The position numbers were made by a program, and so were the translations under genes. Below are positions 56,529-64,000 of a DNA stretch of 64,000 nucleotides, in pieces. Origin of the DNA: Egicoccus sp. AB-alg6-2 (GTDB taxonomy: Bacteria > Actinomycetota > Nitriliruptoria > Nitriliruptorales > Nitriliruptoraceae). The notes beneath the pieces are model-generated. The model did no database searches, was not told where the DNA came from, and saw only the letters and a program-made list of their open reading frames with translations. Location of the stretch: NCBI RefSeq assembly GCF_041821025.1, contig NZ_JBGUAY010000004.1:372001-436000 (forward strand), given 5' to 3'. The first letter of the stretch is position 1. Each line of letters starts with the position of its first letter.

Positions 56529-57098
56529 ATGGCCACCACCACCGCCAAGAAGACGGCGAAGAAGACCGCGCGCAAGAAGACCACCACGACCACCGCGAAG
56601 CGCTCCGCCACCAAGGCGGCGCCGAAGAAGACCGTGCTCACCGCTCGTGAGCCCAAGGTCGTGCTCGAGGACGCCGGCTACGCCGCCGCTGGCCTCGCGC
56701 ACGACGTGGTCGAGCTCGCGCGGGCACTGCCGACCCGGCTGGAGTCGGTCCGCGCCGAGGACCTGCGTGACCGCGTCGCCAAGGACGTCGAGGGACTGCT
56801 GGGGCAGCTGACCAGCCTGCTCGACAAGAAGGCCGCCGAGGGCCGCAAGGTCGCCGCGGACGTCCGCAGCGACGCCCGCGTCAAGCGCATCCTCGACCAG
56901 ACCGGCAACACCCGCTCGCAGGTCAAGGCGGCCGTCACCTCGGTACGCAAGACCGCTGACGTCTCCGTCGTCGCCGGCCGCACCGCCGGACGCAAGCAGG
57001 CCGGCAACGCCACCAGCCAGGTCAAGGCCGCCGTCACCTCGCTGCGCCGCTCCGGCGCGACCGTGGCCGACGCCGCCGTCGAGACCCTCCAGGACTGA
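56529..57098 (+). CDS. Lysine-rich histone-like / HBHA-like protein (189 aa)
   Basis: The N-terminal 35 residues are an H1-like Lys/Ala/Thr tract (KKTAKKTARKK, TAKRSATKAAPKK), a composition seen in actinobacterial nucleoid proteins. The rest (about 45-185) is helical with the repeated unit SQVKAAVTSVRK / SQVKAAVTSLRR and resembles the coiled part of heparin-binding-haemagglutinin-like proteins, whose Lys tract is normally C-terminal; here it is N-terminal. It probably binds DNA or polyanions. AAAGGGG precedes ATG 56529, and a strong promoter lies upstream. Codons here are AAG-rich, unlike neighbours. Confidence 0.75.
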   Translation: MATTTAKKTAKKTARKKTTTTTAKRSATKAAPKKTVLTAREPKVVLEDAGYAAAGLAHDVVELARALPTRLESVRAEDLRDRVAKDVEGLLGQLTSLLDKKAAEGRKVAADVRSDARVKRILDQTGNTRSQVKAAVTSVRKTADVSVVAGRTAGRKQAGNATSQVKAAVTSLRRSGATVADAAVETLQD

Positions 57099-57123
57099 CC
57101 TCCCGCCCATCTGGCATCCACGT

Positions 57124-57180
57124 CACGCTCCGCGGTCCCGACGGACAGCCGCTCCCGCTCTCCAGCGGTCGCGGAGCGTG
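57124..57180. other. Inverted repeat downstream of the histone-like gene
   Basis: CACGCTCCGCG (57124-57134) and its exact complement (57170-57180) enclose a 35-base loop that can itself fold. It begins 26 bp after the stop codon and precedes a second, stronger hairpin. It may be part of a double terminator or an RNA-stabilising structure. Confidence 0.55.
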
Positions 57181-57184
57181 CACC

Positions 57185-57221
57185 CGCCGGCCCTCCCCCA
57201 CCCCCGGGGGGAGGGCCGGCG
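57185..57221 (+). terminator. Strong GC terminator before yqeY
   Basis: CGCCGGCCCTCCCCC and its exact complement form a 15-bp stem around a seven-base loop, followed by TCGTCTTGC. It separates the histone-like gene from yqeY. Confidence 0.8.
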
Positions 57222-57297
57222 TCGTCTTGCCGGCCGGACCGGTTGGGCTCGGCGCTAGCCTGATCGGCCCCTGACCCCACCACACGAAAGAGCCCGT

Positions 57298-57752
57298 GTG
57301 AGCCTGCACGACACGATCGAGACCGATCTGCGCGACGCCATGAAGGCCCGCGACAAGCCGCGGACCTCGGCGCTGCGGATGGTGGTGGCGGCGCTCAAGA
57401 ACCGGGCGGTCGCCGACGGCATGAGCCCGCAGGGCCGCCTCGACGACGAGATCGTCCAGCAGGTGGTCGCCGCGGAGCTGAAACGGCGGCGCGAGGCCGC
57501 GACGGCCTTCCGGGACGCCGGACGCACGGAATCGGCCGAGAAGGAGGAGGCCGAGGCGGCGGTCTACGAGGCCTACCTGCCGCAGCAGCTCGACGACGCC
57601 GAGCTCGCCGGCATCGTGGACGAGACGATCGCCGAGCTCGGCGCCGACGGCCCCCAGCAGATGGGGCAGGTCATGAAGGCGGTGATGCCCAAGGTGCAGG
57701 GGCGTGCCGACGGCGCGCGGGTGTCCGCCATGGTCAAGCAGCGACTCGCCTG

Positions 57753-57753
<1 letters not shown>
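57298..57753 (+). CDS. yqeY: GatB/YqeY-domain protein (151 aa)
   Basis: This is a YqeY-family protein. [36 protein letters not shown] and [22 protein letters not shown] are the family blocks, and the full length is normal. YqeY resembles the tail domain of the tRNA-dependent amidotransferase subunit GatB, but its function is not established. GTG 57298 follows GAAAGAG. Its stop overlaps the next start by one base (TGATG), so it may be translated with the carboxyltransferase gene despite the unrelated role. Confidence 0.93.
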
Positions 57754-59360
<1,607 letters not shown>

Positions 59361-59469
59361 TCCCGCGGGCGCTGGCGGTGGTCGGAGGCGTCCGCCGCGG
59401 CGGTGGCGGTGCGCGGAGGCGGCCGCGCTAGCGTCGGCGACCCCCGAAACTTCTACGGAGACCGCCGTC

Positions 59470-60258
59470 GTGACCGATGCCCTGCTGATCGACCGTGACG
59501 ACCGCGGCGTCGTGACGCTGACGCTCAACCGCCCCGACGTGCGAAATGCCTTCAACGGCGCGTTGATGCAGGCGATCGGTGAAAGCGTCGACGAGCTGGC
59601 CGCCGACCCGGAGGTCCGCGTGCTGGTCCTCACCGGGGCAGGCCCGGTGTTCTCCGCGGGGGCCGACCTCAACTGGATGGCGTCGATGCGTGACTACACG
59701 TTCGAGGAGAACGTGGCCGACTCGCGACGTTTCGAGGCGATGCTGCGCGCCGTCGACGACTTCCCGGCGCCGGTCGTCGCCCGCGTCAACGGCCACGCGC
59801 TCGGCGGTGCCGCCGGCCTCCTCGGCTGTGTCGACCTCGCCGTCGCCGTCCGCGGCAGCCTCTTCGGCTTCACCGAGGTGCGGCTGGGCATCGCGCCCGC
59901 CATGATCTCGGCGTACGTCCAGCCGCGGATCGGCACCAGCCAGGCTCGGCGCTACTTCCTCACCGGTGAACGCTTCGACGCCGACCGGGCCCTCACCCTC
60001 GGCCTGGTCAGCGAGGTGTGCGAGGCGGACGACCTCGACACGACCTGCGGGCGGATCGTGTCCGAGTTGCTGGCGGCCGGACCCGGCGCCCAGCGCGAGA
60101 CCAAGCAGCTGATCCGGCAGATCGACCGGCTCGGCCGCGACGAGTCGCGCGAGCTGCGCCTCGAGCTCATCGCCCGGCTGCGCGTCTCGGCGGAGGGCCA
60201 GGAAGGCATGGGCGCCTTCTTCGACAAGCGCCCCGCCGCCTGGATCCCCACCACCTGA
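59470..60258 (+). CDS. Enoyl-CoA hydratase family protein, probable methylglutaconyl-CoA hydratase (262 aa)
   Basis: This crotonase-fold enzyme has an oxyanion hole in FSAGADLNWM and GHALGGAAGLLG, and catalytic acid positions in FGFTEVRLGIAPAMIS (Glu conserved). The M-x-F-E and ADLNWM pattern and its place between the MCC subunits and HMG-CoA lyase suggest hydration of 3-methylglutaconyl-CoA to HMG-CoA. GTG 59470 lies 109 bp after the carboxyltransferase with ACGGAG upstream. The length is standard. Confidence 0.93.
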   Translation: MTDALLIDRDDRGVVTLTLNRPDVRNAFNGALMQAIGESVDELAADPEVRVLVLTGAGPVFSAGADLNWMASMRDYTFEENVADSRRFEAMLRAVDDFPAPVVARVNGHALGGAAGLLGCVDLAVAVRGSLFGFTEVRLGIAPAMISAYVQPRIGTSQARRYFLTGERFDADRALTLGLVSEVCEADDLDTTCGRIVSELLAAGPGAQRETKQLIRQIDRLGRDESRELRLELIARLRVSAEGQEGMGAFFDKRPAAWIPTT

Positions 60259-60285
60259 CCACCGCCTCGCCCACTCCCCCACGTT

Positions 60286-60443
60286 CGGCTCCCGACACGA
60301 AAGCGGGCGGCGACCGGCGCCGGGCAACCCGGCCGCGCCCCCACAATCGGCTCCCGACACGAAAGCGGGCGGCGACCGGCGCCGGGCAACCCGGCCGCGC
60401 CCCCACAATCGGCTCCCGACACGAACGTGGGCGGTGGCCGGCG
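60286..60443. repeat. 62-bp tandem repeat, two perfect copies plus a partial
   Basis: The unit beginning CGGCTCCCGACACGAAAGCG is 62 bp long. Copies at 60286-60347 and 60348-60409 are identical, and a third partial copy at 60410-60443 differs at four positions. Each full unit holds the hairpin GCCGGG-CAA-CCCGGC (60319-60333 and 60381-60395). The array lies between the convergent ends of the hydratase and lipoprotein genes and may act as a duplicated bidirectional terminator. Confidence 0.93.
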
Positions 60444-60466
60444 TTCGTTTCGGTGTGAGCGGCGGG

Positions 60467-61108
60467 CTAGGAGGGGACGAGGGGGATGGCGGTGAGGTAG
60501 TCCTGCGAACCGTCGCCGGCGTTCTCCGAGAACACGTGCAATTCGGCAAACGGCTCGCCGCCGGCGGCGCTCAGGTCGAGGTCCTCGCGGAACTCGCCGA
60601 CACACCCGCTGCCGCACTCGGCGGTGAGGAAGCCCTCGTCGAGCAGGCGGCCATCCCCGTCGTAGAGCTCCCACTGCACGGTGGCCTCGTAGACGTTGGA
60701 GCAGCCGACCAGCTCGACCGCGTCGAGGTCGTCGATCCGCTGCTCGTCCACCGGCGCGACCACCTCGAGGAAGGCCTCGCCCTCGCGCCCTTGGTGGTCG
60801 GCGCACGGGTCGGCGATGGCCGCCTCGTCCGCGGTCGGCTCGTCGGCGCCGGTCTGCGGGTCGTCGCCGTCGTCGGGGTCTTCGGCCGCCTGGTCGTCGT
60901 CGCCCTCGTCGGTGACGACGTCGTCCTCGGTCGGCTCGGGCTCGGGGTCCTCGGTCGCGTCCTCGGTGGGCTCGGGTTCGGGCTCCTCGGTCTGCTCGTC
61001 GGCAGGCTCGGTCGGGTCCGTCAGGCTGGGTTCGGAGCCGGCGTCGCCACAGGCAGCGAGGGTGAGGGCCAGTGCGAACAGGGCAGAGCGCAGGACAGGA
61101 CGACGCAC
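60467..61108 (-). CDS. Acidic lipoprotein with Gmad2-like domain (213 aa)
   Basis: A lipobox ending in LTLAAC (lipid cysteine about C20) is followed by a long acidic, proline-rich linker (about 25-90, repeated EPEPTED). The folded C-terminal part (about 110-210) has VVAPVDEQRI, WELYDGDGRLLDEGF and the final FSENAGDGSQDYLTAIPL, the outline of a Gmad2 immunoglobulin-like domain. Four cysteines (two close together in ECGSGC) may form disulfides. GTG 61108 has GAGGAG upstream; the longer open frame is antisense to the biotin carboxylase gene. It is a single gene in opposite orientation inside the leucine-degradation set. Confidence 0.8.
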   Translation of the reverse strand: MRRPVLRSALFALALTLAACGDAGSEPSLTDPTEPADEQTEEPEPEPTEDATEDPEPEPTEDDVVTDEGDDDQAAEDPDDGDDPQTGADEPTADEAAIADPCADHQGREGEAFLEVVAPVDEQRIDDLDAVELVGCSNVYEATVQWELYDGDGRLLDEGFLTAECGSGCVGEFREDLDLSAAGGEPFAELHVFSENAGDGSQDYLTAIPLVPS

Positions 61109-61306
61109 ACGAATCTCCTCGGAGGCGGCGGAGCTCTCGTCGACCGCATGGAACCAGAACCCAGCACGGCGATGTACCGACGGGAACGCCGTGCGCGGAC
61201 AGCACGGCATCACGGGCGGCCGGGAACCCCGCCGCAACCGGGCACCCGGTCGGCCGCTGCTACCGTCCGCGCCCACACAGGCGGTCCCACGACACGGGAG
61301 AACACG

Positions 61307-63289
61307 ATGCTGCGCCGGGTCCTGGTGGCCAACCGCGGCGAGATCGCCCGCCGGGTGATCCGCACCTGCCGCGCCATGGGCATCGAGACGGTCGCCGTCC
61401 ACAGCGATGCCGACGCCGACGAGCCCCACGTGCGCGAGGCCGACCGGGCGGTGACGATCGGACCCCCCCCGGCGGCGACGTCCTACCTCGACATCGAGGC
61501 CGTGGTGGCGGCGGCGCGCAACTCCGGGGCCGACGCGGTGCACCCCGGCTACGGCTTCCTGTCGGAGAACGCCGCCTTCGCCGAGGAGGTCGTCGCCGCG
61601 GGACTGGTGTTCGTCGGTCCTTCACCGCAGGTGCTGCGCCTGATGGGTGACAAGGCCGCGGCCAAGCAGCACCTCGAGGCGGCTGGTGTCCCGGTCGTGC
61701 CGGGCATCCACGACGCCTCGCTCGATGACGACGCCCTGGTCGCCGCGAGCGGACAGGTCGGCTTCCCGTTGCTCGTGAAGGCAGTCGCGGGGGGCGGCGG
61801 CAAGGGCATGCGGGCGGTGTACGAGCCCGCAGAACTCCCGGACGCGCTGGCAGCCGCCCGGCGCGAGGCGAAGGCGGCGTTCGGCGACGACCGGGTGATC
61901 CTCGAACGGCTCGTCGCCCGCCCGCGGCACGTCGAGATCCAGGTCTTCGGTGACGCGCACGGGCACGTGGTCCACCTGCTCGAACGCGAGTGCTCGATCC
62001 AGCGTCGGCACCAGAAGGTGGTCGAAGAGGCCCCCTCCCCCGCACTCGACGACGAACTGCGCGAACGCATGGGTTCGGCGGCCGTCGCGGCCGCCCGGTC
62101 GGTGGCCTACGAAGGCGCCGGCACGGTGGAGTTCCTGGTCGCCGGTGACACGCTCGACCAGGACGAGCCGGAATTCTTCTTCCTCGAGATGAACACCCGT
62201 CTGCAGGTCGAGCACCCGGTCACCGAACTCGTCACCGGGCTCGACCTCGTCGAACTGCAGCTGCGGGTGGCCGCCGGCGAGCGCCTGGAGATCGAGCAGG
62301 ACGCCGTGCGCCCCGACGGACACGCCATCGAGGTGCGTCTCTACGCCGAGGATCCGGTCCGACAGCTGCCCCAGACCGGACCGGTGCTGCGGCTGCGGGT
62401 TCCCGACGGCGACGGTGTCCGTGCCGACCTCGGGGTGGCCGAGGGCAGCGTGGTCGGCCCCTGGTACGACCCGATGCTCGGCAAGCTCGTCGTGCACGGT
62501 CCCGACCGTGCCACGGCCTGCCGACGGCTCGTCGCGCTCCTCGAGGACACGGTCGTCCACGGCGTCACCACCAACCTCGAACTCCTCGCGGCCATCGCAC
62601 GACACGACGCGTTCTTCGCCGGCGACCTGACCACGGCGTTCCTCGACGAGCACCTCGGCGACTGGGCGCCCGCGCCGACCCCGCCGGCCGCGCTGACCGC
62701 GGCCGCGCGAGCGCTGGCTGCCAGGCGGCGCCCCGCACCCGCGGGCGACCCGCACCGGCCGTGGGACACGCTCGGCCCCGTCCGGCTCGGCGGCGCCGGC
62801 GGCTGGCCCGTGACGCTCGTCGACGACCGCACCGACATGGCCACCGTGGTGCGGATGACCGAGGGCGCCGACGGCATCCGGGTCACCGACGCGGACGGCC
62901 GCGACCTCGCCGCTCACGACGACCGTGACGACGACCGTGACGACGACCCGGTCGTGACCGTGCACGAGACCGACGCACGCACGGACGTCTGGGTCAGCGT
63001 GGCCGGCACGACCAGGCGGCTGACGGTGACGCCGGCGACGCGCCACGCCGATCCGGCCGAGCTCGCCGGCGGGGCCGCGTTCGCCTCGCCCATGCCGGGG
63101 TCGGTGATCGCCGTGCCGGTCGAAGCGGGGCAGACCGTGACGGCCGGCGCCACACTGGTCGTGGTCGAGGCCATGAAGATGGAGCACCCTGTCGTCGCTC
63201 CGGCGGACGGCACCGTCACGACACTGCACGTGAAGGTGGGACAGTCCGTCGAGGCCGGCGCGCCGCTGCTGGCGTTCGAACCGGCCTGA
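61307..63289 (+). CDS. mccA: Biotin carboxylase / biotin carrier subunit of acyl-CoA carboxylase (660 aa)
   Basis: This is the alpha subunit that carboxylates its own biotin with ATP and bicarbonate. The N-terminal biotin carboxylase domain has VLVANRGEIARRVIRTCR, the GGGGKGM ATP loop, RHVEIQVFGDAHGHVVHLLERECSIQ-type core segments and MNTRLQVEHPVTE. The C-terminal biotinyl domain has the modified lysine in VEAMKMEH. A linker of about 150 residues joins them. ATG 61307 has GGGAG seven bases upstream. Leucine-pathway neighbours support a methylcrotonyl-CoA role. Confidence 0.95.
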   Translation: MLRRVLVANRGEIARRVIRTCRAMGIETVAVHSDADADEPHVREADRAVTIGPPPAATSYLDIEAVVAAARNSGADAVHPGYGFLSENAAFAEEVVAAGLVFVGPSPQVLRLMGDKAAAKQHLEAAGVPVVPGIHDASLDDDALVAASGQVGFPLLVKAVAGGGGKGMRAVYEPAELPDALAAARREAKAAFGDDRVILERLVARPRHVEIQVFGDAHGHVVHLLERECSIQRRHQKVVEEAPSPALDDELRERMGSAAVAAARSVAYEGAGTVEFLVAGDTLDQDEPEFFFLEMNTRLQVEHPVTELVTGLDLVELQLRVAAGERLEIEQDAVRPDGHAIEVRLYAEDPVRQLPQTGPVLRLRVPDGDGVRADLGVAEGSVVGPWYDPMLGKLVVHGPDRATACRRLVALLEDTVVHGVTTNLELLAAIARHDAFFAGDLTTAFLDEHLGDWAPAPTPPAALTAAARALAARRRPAPAGDPHRPWDTLGPVRLGGAGGWPVTLVDDRTDMATVVRMTEGADGIRVTDADGRDLAAHDDRDDDRDDDPVVTVHETDARTDVWVSVAGTTRRLTVTPATRHADPAELAGGAAFASPMPGSVIAVPVEAGQTVTAGATLVVVEAMKMEHPVVAPADGTVTTLHVKVGQSVEAGAPLLAFEPA

Positions 63290-63310
63290 CCCCGTCTGAA
63301 GGAGCGGTCC

Positions 63311-64000
63311 GTGCAACTGCCCCAACAGGTCACGATCGTCGAAGTCGGCCCGCGTGACGGACTGCAGAACGAGCCCGGCACCGTTCCGACCGAGGTGAAG
63401 GTCGCGTTCATCGACCGGCTGGCCCGCACCGGCCTGCCGGTGGTCGAAGCCACCTCGTTCGTGCACCCGACGTGGGTGCCGCAGCTGGCCGACGCGGCGG
63501 AGGTGCTCGCCGGGATCGACCCGGTCGACGGCGTTCGCTACCCGGTCTTGGTCCCCAACGAGCGCGGGCTCGAGCGCGCGCTGGCGTCGGGTGTCGCCGA
63601 GGTCGCCGTCTTCGGTGCCGCCTCGGAGGCGTTCAGCGCGAAGAACCTCAATCGCACGATCGACGAGTCGCTGGCGATGTTCCGCCCCGTCGTCGCACAG
63701 GCGCGACAGGCCGGTCTGCGCGTGCGGGGCTACGTCTCGACGGTGTGCGGCTGTCCCTACCAGGGCGACGTACCGGTGCGGGACGTGGTGCGCATGACCG
63801 TCGCCATGCTCGAGCTCGGCTGTGACGAGATCTCGCTCGGCGACACCATCGGCGTTGGTACGCCGGGCTACGTCCAGGACCTGCTCGCGGCGGTCACGGC
63901 GGAGGCACCCGTCGAGCGCCTGGCCGTCCACATGCACGACACCTACGGGCAGGGGCTGGCCAATACGTTGGCCGCCTTCGAGGCCGGGGTCACGATCGCG
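63311..64000 (+). CDS. hmgL: Hydroxymethylglutaryl-CoA lyase, partial (cut by window end)
   Basis: This enzyme splits HMG-CoA into acetyl-CoA and acetoacetate, the last step of leucine catabolism. VEVGPRDGLQNEPG at the N-terminus, VEATSFVHPTWVPQLADA, VRGYVSTVCGCPYQGD, EISLGDTIGVGTPG and VHMHDTYGQGLANTL are the DRE-TIM metallolyase motifs with the metal-binding HMHDT. GTG 63311 is preceded by AAGGAGCGG, 21 bp after mccA. About 230 residues are visible; the catalytic C-terminal cysteine loop lies beyond the end. Confidence 0.95.
   Translation, partial: MQLPQQVTIVEVGPRDGLQNEPGTVPTEVKVAFIDRLARTGLPVVEATSFVHPTWVPQLADAAEVLAGIDPVDGVRYPVLVPNERGLERALASGVAEVAVFGAASEAFSAKNLNRTIDESLAMFRPVVAQARQAGLRVRGYVSTVCGCPYQGDVPVRDVVRMTVAMLELGCDEISLGDTIGVGTPGYVQDLLAAVTAEAPVERLAVHMHDTYGQGLANTLAAFEAGVTIA

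Noticed and set aside
60286-60443. Possible CRISPR array
   Set aside because: The 62-bp units are joined directly, with no unique spacers and no cas genes nearby.

Overview
The window is a chromosomal segment of a very GC-rich bacterium, almost certainly a member of the Actinomycetota. Coding is dense, GTG and TTG starts are frequent, and many neighbouring genes overlap by 4 bp (ATGA or GTGA). The gene content also fits: a SufR-controlled SUF operon with a Rieske protein, a MoeZ-type sulfur carrier activator with a rhodanese domain, a DevS/DevR-like two-component pair, and a tRNA without encoded CCA. I see no rRNA, CRISPR array, insertion sequence or prophage. A deep-branching class such as Nitriliruptoria is possible, but sequence inspection alone cannot settle this.

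Layout. 0.1-7 kb (minus): threonine aldolase, inositol-monophosphatase-like phosphatase, phosphofructokinase, a small Cys-rich membrane protein, a HIT protein, a methyltransferase and thrS. 7-10 kb: a small membrane protein, a bifunctional penicillin-binding protein with a low-complexity tail, and tRNA-Val(CAC). 10-14.1 kb: an OmpR-type two-component system, a strongly initiated short ORF/leader RNA, a Na/Pi cotransporter-like protein and a PhoU-like protein. 14.1-18.2 kb: an anti-sigma factor without an adjacent sigma gene, a coiled-coil M23 peptidase and a VanW protein. 18.2-21.3 kb (minus): an overlapping HIRAN protein and Fe-S-type PD-(D/E)XK nuclease, a DsbA-fold protein and a sulfurtransferase. 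21.4-24.2 kb: PEP carboxylase.

24.2-33.3 kb is a redox and copper region. It holds a GAF histidine kinase and LuxR-type regulator (divergent), an FMN-binding split-barrel protein, a multicopper oxidase with an extra cupredoxin domain, an alpha/beta-hydrolase that lacks its serine nucleophile, and a second Tat-exported multicopper oxidase overlapping a cupredoxin/beta-helix lipoprotein. 33.4-39.1 kb: moeZ, a TipA-like MerR regulator with a textbook operator, and an asymmetric heterodimeric ABC exporter. 39.2-46.3 kb: the complete sufR-B-D-Rieske-C-S-U-T operon, whose only visible promoter carries a CAAC-N6-GTTG SufR operator.

46.9-51.2 kb: a PilZ protein and the transglutaminase / alpha-E / ATP-grasp gene set, which comparative genomics predicts to be a peptide-forming system. 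51.4-56.3 kb: small unknown genes, a RecD2-like helicase and an oxidoreductase. 56.5-57.8 kb: a lysine-rich histone-like protein and YqeY. 57.8-64 kb: leucine-degradation genes (carboxyltransferase, enoyl-CoA hydratase, biotin carboxylase and HMG-CoA lyase, the last cut by the window end). This set is interrupted by a convergent acidic lipoprotein gene and a 62-bp tandem repeat.

The best candidates for undescribed biology are the beta-helix/cupredoxin lipoprotein with its multicopper oxidase, the HIRAN plus Fe-S nuclease pair, the serine-less hydrolase between the two copper oxidases, and the short ORF/leader RNA ahead of the phosphate-transporter gene.
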